A stretch of DNA of 60,302 nucleotides from CAINVV01 sp964528535 (GCA_964528535.1 CAZGSQ010000009.1:1-60302); one strand, 5' to 3'. Positions 17,366 through 27,360 are shown, counted from the stretch's first letter. A program made the numbers and translations. Notes: generated from the sequence alone by a model not told the origin.

Positions 17366-18781
17366 ATGAAGAAATTTATCTCCACATCGGTCCTTACCTT
17401 CATCTTGGTTCAGGCATTTATTTTTTCAAATGCAGAGGTTCGATTGCCAGCCATTCTCGGCAGTCACATGGTACTGCAGCAAAAGAGCGAGGTCAATGTG
17501 TGGGGATGGTGTGCTCCTGGTGAAAATATCAAACTGACAACATCTTGGGATACTACAAGATACACAACAATCGGAACATCTGGCGCCAAATGGTCTCTGA
17601 AAATTAAGACACCAGCCGCTGGAGGACCTTTTACTATAACCATCAATGAGAAAATCCTTCTTGAAGATGTGATGACAGGTGAGGTCTGGATTTGTGGTGG
17701 TCAGAGCAACATGGAATGGAGTGGTGATCAGAAATTGCAACAGTCATTGGATGAGGCACCTCACGCGACAAATGAGAAAATAAGGTTCTTTTATGTACCA
17801 AAAACAACTTCAGATTACCTGCAAGAAGATACAAAAGCAAGTTGGAAGGTATGCTCACCGGAAGAGATGGTCCATTTTAGTGCTATTGGCTATTTCTTTG
17901 GGAAAAAGATCCAAAATGAGTTGAATGTCCCTGTCGGTTTGATCAATAGCAACTGGGGTGGAACCCCTGCCGAAGTGTGGACGCCAAAAGAGGTTGTCGA
18001 AAAAGACCCAATATTGAAAGAGGCCTCATTGAAACTCAATCCTTCCAAATGGTGGCCAATTTCTCCCGGAATAGGCTACAATGCAATGATAGCCCCATTG
18101 ACAAAATTCAAGATCGCTGGTGCAATTTGGTACCAGGGTGAAAGCAATACACAAAATTATCCCTCCTATGCTCGCCTCATGACAAAGATGATTGCTTCCT
18201 GGAGAGATGCATGGTCATTTTCCTTCCCATTTTACTTTGTTCAGATTGCCCCATTCTCCTACGGAAATTACAATGTTGGTGCATTGATAAGGGAACAACA
18301 GACAGCCTGTCTCTCTATCTCAAAAACTGGAATGGTCGTTGTCCATGATCTGGTTGAGGATGTGAACAATATTCATCCTGTCAAAAAGAAAGAGGTGGCT
18401 GATAGGTTGGCCACTCTTGCCTTGTCAGAAACCTATGGAGTAAAAAATTTGATCTGTAAGTATCCAGTTTATAGAGGAATGGTTCTGGAGAAAAACAGAA
18501 TCAGAATCTTGTTCGAGCATGTGGAGAATGGCCTCATGGCTTCAGCGAAAGACCTGAATGAATTTTATATTGCTGGCGATGATCAAAAATTTTTGTTTGC
18601 CAGTGCAAGAATTGAGGGAAATACAGTAATCGTCTGGAACAAAGCAGTCAAAAATCCGGTGGCAGTTCGTTTTGGATTTAGTAACACAACGATTCCAAAT
18701 CTTTTTAACAAAGAGGGTTTACCCGTGAACCTATTCAGAACGGATACCTGGGACGTTAAAACAGATGCAATCGTTAAATGA
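17366..18781 (+). CDS. sialate O-acetylesterase-like SGNH hydrolase
   Basis: 471 residues with a signal peptide (MKKFISTSVLTFILVQAFIFSNA). The mature start EVRLPAILGSHMVLQQ and the GQSNMEW block with nucleophile Ser114 are typical of the 9-O-acetylesterase/SASA family; the catalytic His is probably His337 in NNIHPVKKKEVADRL. Further family motifs are GLINSNWGGTPAEVWTP and IWYQGESN. It should remove acetyl groups from sialic acid or other glycans in the periplasm. The ATG at 17366 gives a proper signal peptide, unlike the ATG at 17333. No glycan-uptake (SusCD) genes are adjacent, so it is not part of a polysaccharide locus here. Confidence 0.88.
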   Translation: MKKFISTSVLTFILVQAFIFSNAEVRLPAILGSHMVLQQKSEVNVWGWCAPGENIKLTTSWDTTRYTTIGTSGAKWSLKIKTPAAGGPFTITINEKILLEDVMTGEVWICGGQSNMEWSGDQKLQQSLDEAPHATNEKIRFFYVPKTTSDYLQEDTKASWKVCSPEEMVHFSAIGYFFGKKIQNELNVPVGLINSNWGGTPAEVWTPKEVVEKDPILKEASLKLNPSKWWPISPGIGYNAMIAPLTKFKIAGAIWYQGESNTQNYPSYARLMTKMIASWRDAWSFSFPFYFVQIAPFSYGNYNVGALIREQQTACLSISKTGMVVVHDLVEDVNNIHPVKKKEVADRLATLALSETYGVKNLICKYPVYRGMVLEKNRIRILFEHVENGLMASAKDLNEFYIAGDDQKFLFASARIEGNTVIVWNKAVKNPVAVRFGFSNTTIPNLFNKEGLPVNLFRTDTWDVKTDAIVK

Positions 18782-18982
18782 AACAAACATGTTGCTTCAC
18801 AACATCCAAGAGAATGATAATAATTTCATCAACATGGAATTCCATACTACCCTTAATTTTAAGGATTTGCCTCTATGATAGCCAAGTATCCGATTTACCT
18901 CTGGATCCTTACACGAATGTGGTGGAGCTAACTTTCGAAGGGTCACCCAGGGCTTCAAATCCAGCATTCAGATAGAACTACT

Positions 18983-20407
18983 TTATTGTTTCATTTCAGG
19001 CTGGACTTCGAGAAATTTAATGGAGGATTCGACATCTAATCTCTTGGCAACAATTTTCTTGTTCTTGTCCAAGATGTATATAATAGGAGTACTGGTTACA
19101 TCGTAGAGTTTTCTGAAATTAGAACCGTAGTTGGGATCCCAGACATGTGTCCACTCCTGAATTTTATACTCCTGGATGGCTTTCATCCATTTTTCCTTGT
19201 TGTTTTGGGTAAGCACCGCGTAAATTTCGACCCCCTTGTTTTTAAATTTTTGGTACAAATCTTTGTTCAGGAGTGGCGTAGTCTTTTGGCAATGGCTACA
19301 GTCAGGTTCCCAGAAATAAAGCAGCGTGAAACGTGCATTTACCTGTCTCAGACTATAATAGTTACCTTCCGAGTCGGGAAGTTTTAACTCTGGAGCCAAA
19401 TTCCCAATCAGATTAGGCTTGACCGCAACAACCCTCTCTTTGATCTTCCTAACAACAGCTGTGTCAAGCCAGGGCTTTGGATCTTTCAAAATATATTTTT
19501 CTGAAAGCACTACAAATGCCTTGTCCATGCCCATGATCTGCGACTGGTTGGATTCATTCAGAAGATAGAGAAAAACATAGTGGTACACCTCTTCGTTCTG
19601 CTTTGACTTTTCAATGACTTCAATCATTGGATTGATCAATGAATCAGGAATTTGTAAAATCATTTTTTTGAAATAGGTATCCAGTTTTTCCTGGAAAATG
19701 GGGGTCCTTATCAATCCTGCCCGTCCAAAATTGAAGTTGTCCCAATAATGGTCCTTCAGGAAATTGTAGCGGTTCACCCAACGCAACGAATCAGGATTCT
19801 TAACGGTAGGCGGAATAGTGGGTTCATCTGATTGCGGAACAAGCATCGACCGATAGAAATCTGCAAGAAAAGTCCCTTTGTATTTCTCGGAATTTTCTTT
19901 CCAAAATCCCTCCATCAATTCATTTAGGTCTGCAAGCTTTTTCTGTAAAATCTTCACAGAATCACTCTTCTCCGGAATTGCTGAAAGCCTGCCCTGAATG
20001 GCGGTTTGCTTGGCTTTTTGCAAACTAAGAAAATTTTGGTAATCATGAAATGCAATGGTCTCTTCCGAACCAATGAATTTGTTTAGCCTGCTGTTGTTAA
20101 AATCAGCTTCAATAGAAAATTGCTGGTCTTTGCCAATCAGAAATTCGAAATAATTTTTTTCATTCAAATAGATCAGATATAGCCCTTCTCTTTCACCTTT
20201 GGAATTGGAGATAAAACCTGCTCCTTCATGATTTAGCCTAACAGAATCTACCTTTAGTATCTTGTTACCATAATAGTTGGCAAGATAAACAGTGGTATCC
20301 TTGATACCCTTTATCTTTAACTTGAGTTTGCCGGGAGCGATAGGTTTTTGCCCACTTAGGAGAATTCCTGCCACAAATAGTATGATCAAAGCCGATTGTC
20401 TAAACAT
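18983..20407 (-). CDS. TlpA/ResA-like thiol-disulfide oxidoreductase with DUF4369-type N-terminus
   Basis: 474 residues. A signal peptide (ALIILFVAGILLSG) is followed by a beta-rich domain (GKLKLKIKGIKDTTVYLANYYGNKILKVDS) like DUF4369, a helical linker with FIGSEETIAFHDYQNFL, and a C-terminal thioredoxin fold with active-site CxxC at Cys370/Cys373 (FWEPDCSHCQK) and a cis-Pro region (TSTPIIYILD). It probably reduces periplasmic disulfides. The ATG at 20407 is preferred because it gives a normal signal peptide. It lies 235 bases downstream of the adhesin gene on the same strand and may or may not share the sigma-factor operon. Confidence 0.88.
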   Translation of the reverse strand: MFRQSALIILFVAGILLSGQKPIAPGKLKLKIKGIKDTTVYLANYYGNKILKVDSVRLNHEGAGFISNSKGEREGLYLIYLNEKNYFEFLIGKDQQFSIEADFNNSRLNKFIGSEETIAFHDYQNFLSLQKAKQTAIQGRLSAIPEKSDSVKILQKKLADLNELMEGFWKENSEKYKGTFLADFYRSMLVPQSDEPTIPPTVKNPDSLRWVNRYNFLKDHYWDNFNFGRAGLIRTPIFQEKLDTYFKKMILQIPDSLINPMIEVIEKSKQNEEVYHYVFLYLLNESNQSQIMGMDKAFVVLSEKYILKDPKPWLDTAVVRKIKERVVAVKPNLIGNLAPELKLPDSEGNYYSLRQVNARFTLLYFWEPDCSHCQKTTPLLNKDLYQKFKNKGVEIYAVLTQNNKEKWMKAIQEYKIQEWTHVWDPNYGSNFRKLYDVTSTPIIYILDKNKKIVAKRLDVESSIKFLEVQPEMKQ

Positions 20408-20642
20408 GATTTTCTTCAAGATTAAATAAATCACAAATGCCAAACCGCAATATCCCTGCAACAAGTCTGCCATGAATGAATCTTCAAAACAGTACCGGAA
20501 GGAGAGAAGTTGCGGCCTTTAAAAACTCGCAAATCCATGTGCGAAGTTATACACTATTTGGATTTTATCAAATATTGAAATTTTGAAGAATGTAATTTTT
20601 TCACCTTTTCTCTTATGAAGCATTCAATCATATGCAGTTGGT

Positions 20643-21674
20643 TCAAGGCATCAGCCGAACATTGCCATAACTGCTATCAATGGTTACGACAGACCTTGGA
20701 TTTTCTGCCGCTCCAACAGTTCCATGAACTTCGTAACTTGTGTCCTCTTTGGCACGATTGAGCTTCCCCTCCGGATGTTTAAGATCACAATACCTGGCTT
20801 TCCCATCCAATCTGTAGGAAGCACCAGTCTCAATTCCTAGTTTGACAGTTGCATACCTGCTGTCTACTTTAATGCTTTTAAATCCTATCGGGATTGCCCC
20901 GACACTGAAGTCCCCATAACCGTTGGAGAGCACAAGGAAGGAAAGAATGCTTTCAATCTTGTAGCCGGAGTACATCGAATTGGAGGCGAGGCTATTGATT
21001 GTCTTAAATTTGATATCATCATATTTTGAATCGAGAATCACCTCCTTGCAATTTCCCGCAATCAGTCCCGAATACCTGGAGTCAATTTTAAGATTATCAC
21101 CCTTTCCTATATTGAGTTTGGAATATCTGATCGTCAAATCGAGGTCATTTGTGGCATCCGCATAAACTTTGCTGTAGGCAATATCCATGCTTAAGGCTGA
21201 TGCAAGCAAGTTCTTCGCCCTGAGTTCTCCATATTTGATGTCAAAAATGCCTTTCCCAGTGAGGTTATTCATGCTGACAGTTCCATATTTTTGTGATACA
21301 GTCAAGTCACGGTCAGCAGGGACTGACACCTGGTAATCAACACTAAAATCCTGGGAAGAGTTGTTGAATTCGTTCCTGAATTCTGTGGTAGCTGAGACGG
21401 TTTTTCCACTTTGACTGATGTTGACAGTGATGTTGTCCAATAGCTTCTGAGCCTTGCTGCCTGAACCATCGACCCAAATCTCAACACCAACTACGACAGA
21501 ATCTTTTCTGTTTTCATCGATTCTGATGTTCCCGTATTTGTTTGAAAGTTCCAGTTTAGCCACTTGACCGATGGCATAACTCCTATAAACCCTTTTTGAA
21601 ATTCTTTCTGCTAAAGAGTTCAATGAGAATAACATAAGTGCCAGGAAGGTCAGTTTAAAGATTTGTGTTTTCAT
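20643..21674 (-). CDS. DUF4097-like putative adhesin, secreted
   Basis: 343 residues with a signal peptide (MKTQIFKLTFLALMLFSLNSLA) and a repetitive beta-helix-like body, in which short strands of the type YGNIRIDE, KYGTVSMNN, KYGELRAKN and RYSKLNIGKG recur. This pattern matches DUF4097/auto-transporter adhesin-head-like proteins of Bacteroidota. It overlaps the preceding membrane protein gene by 20 bases and so belongs to the ECF sigma operon. Its role, perhaps as a surface or periplasmic envelope-stress component, is inferred from context only. Confidence 0.75.
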   Translation of the reverse strand: MKTQIFKLTFLALMLFSLNSLAERISKRVYRSYAIGQVAKLELSNKYGNIRIDENRKDSVVVGVEIWVDGSGSKAQKLLDNITVNISQSGKTVSATTEFRNEFNNSSQDFSVDYQVSVPADRDLTVSQKYGTVSMNNLTGKGIFDIKYGELRAKNLLASALSMDIAYSKVYADATNDLDLTIRYSKLNIGKGDNLKIDSRYSGLIAGNCKEVILDSKYDDIKFKTINSLASNSMYSGYKIESILSFLVLSNGYGDFSVGAIPIGFKSIKVDSRYATVKLGIETGASYRLDGKARYCDLKHPEGKLNRAKEDTSYEVHGTVGAAENPRSVVTIDSSYGNVRLMP

Positions 21675-22203
21675 GTTTTTTAGTATTTGAAGTTTTTATA
21701 TTTTCTAAATCAGATTTGATGGTGTTGATGATGCTAAGCTTGGTCTGGTAATACGCTATCATAGCATTGATCAAGCGTTCATCCGATGGATTGTTGGCAT
21801 ACTCTTTTTGAAGGTCTTGGTGAAGCCGGTCCATCTCTGCCATTTCTTTCTTGATTTGCTCGAGTTCTTGCTCACTTCCAAGGCCTTGATCGGCCATTTG
21901 TTTAAGCTGTGACAGGCCGCTGTTGATTCGGACAGTATAAAAATGGGCAGCTTCATTGATGTCGTTGACTGCTACAGGCTTTACCGCTTTTGTATTTATC
22001 GAGGGAACAAGGTACATGATAAGATTGGCCGAAAGTAGCACAATGATAATTAAGGATGCAATTTTCATAAAGGGCCAAACCCTGGAACTACCGGAGCTAT
22101 GAAGTTGATCCAGCCGTGCATCAAACCTTGCCAAATGCCCTTCCAGGGGCTCTTCTTCAAATGCTTCGTGCTGTTCAGTGAACATTTTTTCAAATTTATC
22201 CAT
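21655..22203 (-). CDS. putative anti-sigma factor, single-pass membrane protein
   Basis: 182 residues. The N-terminal cytoplasmic part (MDKFEKMFTEQHEAFEEEPLEGHLARFDARLDQL, shown here as position 1-34) contains GHLARFDARL, reminiscent of short sigma-binding segments. One membrane helix follows (about 45-66, IASLIIIVLLSANLIMYLV), then a coiled-coil periplasmic region (Gln/Glu/Lys-rich). It overlaps the sigma gene by eight bases and the adhesin gene by 20. Position and topology suggest the sigma factor's membrane-bound regulator. There is no recognisable zinc-finger or FecR domain, so the assignment rests on context. Confidence 0.6.
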   Translation of the reverse strand: MDKFEKMFTEQHEAFEEEPLEGHLARFDARLDQLHSSGSSRVWPFMKIASLIIIVLLSANLIMYLVPSINTKAVKPVAVNDINEAAHFYTVRINSGLSQLKQMADQGLGSEQELEQIKKEMAEMDRLHQDLQKEYANNPSDERLINAMIAYYQTKLSIINTIKSDLENIKTSNTKKHENTNL

Positions 22204-22756
22204 AATATGCAATTGCCTTATTTTGTTTTCTTTTCTCTTTTAACATGTCCCTGAGATGCTGTTTGGCCCTACAAAACAGAGTGCGACTGTTTATATTGCT
22301 GATGCCCAATATTTCACTTACTTCTTCATGGTCGAAACCCTCCAGTAGGACAAGCGATAGGATGGTGCGATACCCATCCGACAATTGGGACATGGCAAAT
22401 TTGACCTCTTCAACGGCATACTCCAAATGATCATGATTCTCCTCGTCATAGATCAGCAAATCGGGACGAACCTCCTCAAATTCTAAATTTCGTTTCCGCA
22501 AATAATCCAAAGAACGATTGATGACAATTTTCTTCAACCAAATGCCAAAACTAACCTCTCCCTTATAACTTTGAAGCTTCTGAAATGCTTGCATAAACGA
22601 TTCCTGCATGATATCTTCTGCATCGCCTGTATGGTTAACAATCCGGAGGGATGTGTTGTACATAGACCTGTAATACAGCTTGTAAAGTCCGAATTGAGCC
22701 TCTCTGTCATTTTTGAGGCACTTGTCGATCAAAGACTGATGTATGTTTAAGTACAT
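22196..22756 (-). CDS. ECF-type RNA polymerase sigma factor
   Basis: 186 residues with region 2 (YRSMYNTSLRIVNHTGDAED, then IMQESFMQAFQKL) and region 4 (LSDGYRTILSLVLLEGFDHE, then EVSEILGISNINSRTLFCRAK). The conserved region 2 promoter-melting helix and region 4 helix-turn-helix are clear. It is the first gene of an operon with a putative anti-sigma factor and a secreted DUF4097-like protein. An ECF-type promoter directly upstream (22783-22807) suggests it activates its own transcription. Confidence 0.93.
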   Translation of the reverse strand: MYLNIHQSLIDKCLKNDREAQFGLYKLYYRSMYNTSLRIVNHTGDAEDIMQESFMQAFQKLQSYKGEVSFGIWLKKIVINRSLDYLRKRNLEFEEVRPDLLIYDEENHDHLEYAVEEVKFAMSQLSDGYRTILSLVLLEGFDHEEVSEILGISNINSRTLFCRAKQHLRDMLKEKRKQNKAIAYYG

Positions 22757-22782
22757 TTATTTTTTTATCTCTTTTGTACAAT

Positions 22783-22807
22783 GACGCGGCATGATGAAAA
22801 ATGTTGC
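22783..22807 (-). promoter_or_regulatory. ECF sigma promoter (AAC-N16-CGTC)
   Basis: On the minus strand GCAAC (22807-22803) is followed by exactly 16 bases and then CGTC (22786-22783). This is the classical ECF -35/-10 arrangement, and it ends 26 bp before the sigma-factor start codon. It is probably the autoregulated promoter of this sigma factor. Confidence 0.6.
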
Positions 22808-22965
22808 ACCACAACCTGATAATTCTTTGCAAGAACGATACAACACCCTAAGGTAATGAAAATTGTTGAAAGCAATTGGTAAAATTTAGTTGATGATTCT
22901 ACAAACAAAATAAATGGTTCAATCATTATACCTATTTTTAGCACAAAGTGAATTGATAATTTTCA

Positions 22966-25900
22966 ATGAGGCAGAACGGATTACACATATACAAAGCATC
23001 GGCCGGATCAGGTAAGACCTTCAGCTTGGTTGGTGAATATCTTAAACTTTTATTCGAACAACCTTTTTCCTATAAAAACATTCTGGCTGTTACCTTCACC
23101 AACAAGGCAACTTCTGAGATGAAGAAGCGCATTCTACTCGAATTGAATAAACTTTCGAAAGGAGGGCATTCAGGGTACTTGGTTTTGCTTGAGGAATATG
23201 GTAATGAGCAACAAATCAGAAAGAAATCCGGAGAGATTTTGAGAATCATACTTCACGATTATTCCAGGTTCTCGGTGATGACTATCGACAGTTTCTTTCA
23301 GAGAGTGATCAGGGCTTTTGCCAGAGAAATTAGCCTAAACGCCACTTTCCGCACGGAGATAGATGACAGACAGGTACTCGAAGAGGCCGTTGATTTGCTC
23401 TTTCAGGAGATTGACGAAAATAAACTCTTGATGGATTGGATGGTAAAGTTCCTGGAAGATAATCTGGAGGAAGGTAAAAATTGGGATTTTAGAAAAGAGC
23501 TCCTTCAATTTGGGAATGAAGTGAACAAGGAGGCTTTTAAGGTTCATGGCGACAGGCTTTTAGAATCGTTGTCCCGAAAAGAATTGTTGGGGTTGTACAT
23601 CCTGAAAATGAAAGGAATCATTTCAGCTGCTGAATTGCGAATGAAGCAATTTGGAAGGGATGGATTGGAAATGATTGCCACTGAAGGTTTAACGTATGAC
23701 CAGTTTAAAGACGGAAAAAATTCTTTTTGCAATCTTTTCAACAAACTTTTGGCTGGAAAACTTGTTCCACCAACCCAAACCATGCTGAATGCAAGGGATA
23801 ACCTTGATCGCTGGTACAAAAATTCGGATTCTAATTCAACCAAAGCTGCGATAGAAAAATTGTACCACAAGGGATTGAATCGAATACTGGTGGATGCGAT
23901 GAATGCCTTGGAAGAGGAAATATATCTGATCAACAGTGCATCAGTTGTATTAAAAAACATCTATCCCTTTGGACTTCTCGGAAACATTGCATTGAAAATG
24001 AAGGAGGTACTGGCTCAAAACAACATGGTATTGTTGAGTGACTCGGGACGAATGATTGGTAAAATAATAGAAGGCAACGACACTCCGTTTATCTATGAAA
24101 AGGTCGGTTTGATCTACCACCATTTTATGCTGGATGAATTCCAGGATACCTCCAGACAACAGTGGAACAATTTTAAACCACTTGTTGAAAATGCGGTGTC
24201 TTCTGGTAATTTGTCCCTGGTGGTAGGAGACATCAAACAGTCCATATACAGATGGCGCAACGGTGACTGGAATCTGCTTGCAAACCAACTTGCTTCAGAT
24301 CTTTCGCATCAGGTGATTGTTCCACACGAGCTGAATACCAACTACCGGAGTAAAAAGAATATTGTTGATTTTAACAATGCAATTTTCAATGCAGCCTCGA
24401 CGATACTAAACAAATGGTTTGAAGATGAGGCCGACTGTCCGGATTTAAATGACATCATAGCAAATGCCTATGCCGGTCAGTTTCAGCAATGTTTCGAAAA
24501 TGGAGAACAAAAAGGACATGTACGGGTAACCTTTGTTGATTCTACTGACGCAAAGACCAAAATTGATTTTAGGGAGAAAGCGCTTGTCATGCTGATAGCT
24601 CAGCTGGAAGAGGTGCAATTGTCGGGAGTAAAACCAGAGGAGATCACCATCCTTGTTCGTGAAAATTCAGAAGCCGAGAAAATTGCAAAAGCTCTTTGGA
24701 AACGTAAAAAAGCTGAAGCCATACCTGGATGTATTTATGATGTGATAACGAGTGATACGCTTAAAATCGGGCAGTCACCGGTGGTGCGCTTTGTCATTAA
24801 CTTTCTTAGATTGTATACTGGTGGTGAATTTATGTTGCTCCGCGCTGAAATCTTGTATGGTTTTTACCGCATTTTAAGGCCCATGAGGGTGTCAGAAAAT
24901 GTTGACAATGAAATTGATCTTCATGGGTTGTTCGATGCAAATTCACCCCTTCCTGAGCTATTCCTGAACTGGTTAGATGCGGACAGTTCATCTGAATTTA
25001 TAGCTGATTTGTTGTCATTGCCACTTTTTGAACTTTCAGTCAGGTTGGCTGAACACTTTCAGCTTGGTATGATTCTGGGAGAGAAGGCATTCCTTCAGGC
25101 TTTTTTTGACATGGTTCTAGATTATGTAAGGGTTGAAAGCAACGGAATTGTCGGATTCCTTTCTTGGTGGGATTCAAGTGGAAGCAACAAAACCTTAAAT
25201 TTACCGTTGGTAAGAAATTTCATGCGTATCTCTTCGATACATCAATCCAAAGGACTGGAATTTGATACAGTTTTTGTTCCGTTCTGCAATTGGGAAGTAG
25301 CACTCAACTCCCATAAATCAAACTACTTATGGGCTGTTCCTAAAAGTGAGCCTTTCAATGATTTGGAGCTGGTTTTGGTTAAATGTGATTCCAAGCTGAA
25401 GAACACAATTTTCTCATCCGATTTTTGTCAGGAATTGCTTTTGAGCCTGATGGATAATCTAAATTTACTCTATGTCGCTTTGACCAGGGCAGTAAATAAT
25501 TTATTTCTTATAATGCCATACAAGAATGGCAATCAGAAAATTGCATTGGTTTCTGATGTAATCCAGAAGTTGATGGATCATCCTTTTCTGTCGAAAAGAA
25601 TGGAACAGGATAGTTGCATCGATTTGACAAGGTATTGGAATCCACAACAGTTACTATTTGAAATGGGTCATCTTGAAAACAACCTAAAATCAAAGGATTT
25701 CTCATCTTTGGCAGAAGAAAATTTGCCCCTGCTACTAAATTCCAACTGTAGGATGAAGATTCGTCTGCACAGCAAGGATTATTTTTTGTTGACTGGAAAT
25801 CTTCAGGCTGAGCGGATAAACAAAGGAACTGTGATGCATCAGATTTTTGAAAGGATCAAGACCTTAGAGGATGTTGGATTTGCTGTCAACCAAGTGGTGG

Positions 25901-26244
25901 GTGCAGGGCTAATCTCAAAAATTGAGGGAGATGAATATAAAACGGAAATAAATTCTTTACTGGAAAAATTGCCCTATTCCGAGTGGTTTAGCAATCAGTG
26001 GAACGTATTGAATGAGAGAGATATACTACGCTCAGGTGAATCCAAACACCGTCCTGACAGGGTTCTTTTGAAAGAGGATTCTGCGATAGTGATTGACTAC
26101 AAGACTGGTGAAAAATCCAAGAATGACATCCTGCAAATGCAGGGATACCTTCATGATCTGAATCAGATGGGATATTCACACATATCGGGAAATATATGGT
26201 ATCTTCATAAAAATGAGGTAGTTAAAATTGAATTTACAAATTAG
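22966..26244 (+). CDS. UvrD/RecB-like helicase with C-terminal PD-(D/E)XK nuclease
   Basis: 1092 residues. Superfamily 1A motifs are in order: Walker A ASAGSGKT (11-18), AVTFTNKATSEMKKR, TIDSFFQ, Walker B DEFQDTS, VVGDIKQSIYRWR, SSIHQSKGLEFDTVFVPF and LLYVALTRA. The C-terminal ~150 residues hold the RecB-family nuclease signature GTVMHQIFE, HRPDRVLL and VIDYKTG. It should unwind and degrade DNA ends during double-strand break repair, like AddA/RecB. A partner AddB-like gene is not adjacent. The predicted start at 22966 puts the Walker A near the N-terminus as expected. Confidence 0.92.
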   Translation: MRQNGLHIYKASAGSGKTFSLVGEYLKLLFEQPFSYKNILAVTFTNKATSEMKKRILLELNKLSKGGHSGYLVLLEEYGNEQQIRKKSGEILRIILHDYSRFSVMTIDSFFQRVIRAFAREISLNATFRTEIDDRQVLEEAVDLLFQEIDENKLLMDWMVKFLEDNLEEGKNWDFRKELLQFGNEVNKEAFKVHGDRLLESLSRKELLGLYILKMKGIISAAELRMKQFGRDGLEMIATEGLTYDQFKDGKNSFCNLFNKLLAGKLVPPTQTMLNARDNLDRWYKNSDSNSTKAAIEKLYHKGLNRILVDAMNALEEEIYLINSASVVLKNIYPFGLLGNIALKMKEVLAQNNMVLLSDSGRMIGKIIEGNDTPFIYEKVGLIYHHFMLDEFQDTSRQQWNNFKPLVENAVSSGNLSLVVGDIKQSIYRWRNGDWNLLANQLASDLSHQVIVPHELNTNYRSKKNIVDFNNAIFNAASTILNKWFEDEADCPDLNDIIANAYAGQFQQCFENGEQKGHVRVTFVDSTDAKTKIDFREKALVMLIAQLEEVQLSGVKPEEITILVRENSEAEKIAKALWKRKKAEAIPGCIYDVITSDTLKIGQSPVVRFVINFLRLYTGGEFMLLRAEILYGFYRILRPMRVSENVDNEIDLHGLFDANSPLPELFLNWLDADSSSEFIADLLSLPLFELSVRLAEHFQLGMILGEKAFLQAFFDMVLDYVRVESNGIVGFLSWWDSSGSNKTLNLPLVRNFMRISSIHQSKGLEFDTVFVPFCNWEVALNSHKSNYLWAVPKSEPFNDLELVLVKCDSKLKNTIFSSDFCQELLLSLMDNLNLLYVALTRAVNNLFLIMPYKNGNQKIALVSDVIQKLMDHPFLSKRMEQDSCIDLTRYWNPQQLLFEMGHLENNLKSKDFSSLAEENLPLLLNSNCRMKIRLHSKDYFLLTGNLQAERINKGTVMHQIFERIKTLEDVGFAVNQVVGAGLISKIEGDEYKTEINSLLEKLPYSEWFSNQWNVLNERDILRSGESKHRPDRVLLKEDSAIVIDYKTGEKSKNDILQMQGYLHDLNQMGYSHISGNIWYLHKNEVVKIEFTN

Positions 26245-26254
26245 ATTTGGTACT

Positions 26255-26752
26255 ATGGCAAGAAAAATAGTAAATCCTTATTTGAATTCGGGTCGGAAAG
26301 AATACAACTGTTTTGGTTGTTCTCCTCACAACGACAAGGGGTTACAATTGAATTTCGAGATTGAAGGAGAAGAGGTTGTTGCCTACTGGCATCCACCCAA
26401 ATGGGCCGAAGGGTTCCGAAATGTACTCCATGGAGGAATTCAGGCTGCCTTGTTGGATGAAATTTGCAGCTGGGTTGTCCAATCCTTTGGCAAAACGGTG
26501 GGTGTGACCACTTCGATGGAGATCAGTTACCGAAAAGCAGTTTTGATCACCGATGGCCAGATCTCTTTGAGAGCCAAGCTTTCAGAACAAAATAGTCGGA
26601 TTGCCTTTGTCGAAGGCAAACTTTTCAATAGTGACGGAAATGTCTGTGCGACAGCAAAATGTAAATTTTTTCTAATTCCTCTGGAAAAGGCAATGGCCGA
26701 GTACGATTATCCTGGCGGAGAAGCGTTCTTTCCGGAAGGATCAAGTCAATAG
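26255..26752 (+). CDS. PaaI-like hotdog thioesterase
   Basis: 165 residues from the ATG at 26255 (the TTG at 26228 overlaps the helicase gene). NCFGCSPHNDKGLQLNF and the hotdog motif HGGIQAALLDEICSW are typical of PaaI/YbaW-type acyl-CoA thioesterases, which hydrolyse acyl- or aryl-CoA. It begins 10 bases after the helicase stop, so the two are probably co-transcribed; a functional link is not obvious. Its 3' end overlaps the convergent LysO gene by a few bases. Confidence 0.87.
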   Translation: MARKIVNPYLNSGRKEYNCFGCSPHNDKGLQLNFEIEGEEVVAYWHPPKWAEGFRNVLHGGIQAALLDEICSWVVQSFGKTVGVTTSMEISYRKAVLITDGQISLRAKLSEQNSRIAFVEGKLFNSDGNVCATAKCKFFLIPLEKAMAEYDYPGGEAFFPEGSSQ

Positions 26753-27360
26753 CCTTTCCCAATTGTGAGAATTAAAGTGACTAGAAATGGCACAAGAATT
26801 GTAAGGACAATCCCGCTAAATACTGCTACCACTGCATATTCCTTGCCTGAATATTTACTGATAACAGGTAGCGTCGTGTCCATGGAGGTAGCTCCCCCTG
26901 AAGCAAGACCGGCTAATCTCCCGAAGTACCTTACAAGCAACGGGGTAGCCAATAACGTGGTGACTTCTCTGAAAATATTGGACAACAAGGCCACAACCCC
27001 CAAACTTTGACTGTGGAGCTGTGTAATAAATACGCTGGAAAGGCTGTAGTAGCCAAAGCCTGCACCAACTGCCATGGTTTCACGCAAAGTAAGTGAAGGC
27101 AGCATTGGTGCAACTACTGCCGAACCAGCCATGGTGCCGGCAATGATTGTGACAGGTACCCAAATGATTTTGTAATTTTGAGAAGCAAGGAGTCTCCATG
27201 AGTTGCTGTCGCTACCAATACTTACACCCGCAAGAAACATCAGGATATAGAGCGTATATCCACCTATCTCATCCCAATTGATACCTTGTGGAAATTTTCC
27301 GGATAGTCCTGCCAAAATCCCAACTGCAAAGAAGGATAAGATTATCAGACTACTCTTCAT
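26746..27360 (-). CDS. LysO-family transporter, C-terminal half
   Basis: A 204-residue membrane protein with six to seven hydrophobic segments, matching the C-terminal part of LysO/YbjE (DUF340), an L-lysine exporter in E. coli. Motifs include AVGAGFGYYSLSSVFI and GGATSMDTTLPVISKYSG. The ATG at 27360 overlaps the end of the preceding 92-residue gene by 11 bases; the alternative TTG at 27435 lies deep within that gene. The two polypeptides together cover one full-length LysO. Confidence 0.85.
   Translation of the reverse strand: MKSSLIILSFFAVGILAGLSGKFPQGINWDEIGGYTLYILMFLAGVSIGSDSNSWRLLASQNYKIIWVPVTIIAGTMAGSAVVAPMLPSLTLRETMAVGAGFGYYSLSSVFITQLHSQSLGVVALLSNIFREVTTLLATPLLVRYFGRLAGLASGGATSMDTTLPVISKYSGKEYAVVAVFSGIVLTILVPFLVTLILTIGKGY

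Noticed and set aside
18778..18975. A 65-codon plus-strand frame after the esterase gene.
   Set aside because: No signal peptide, domain or start signals; composition looks non-coding.
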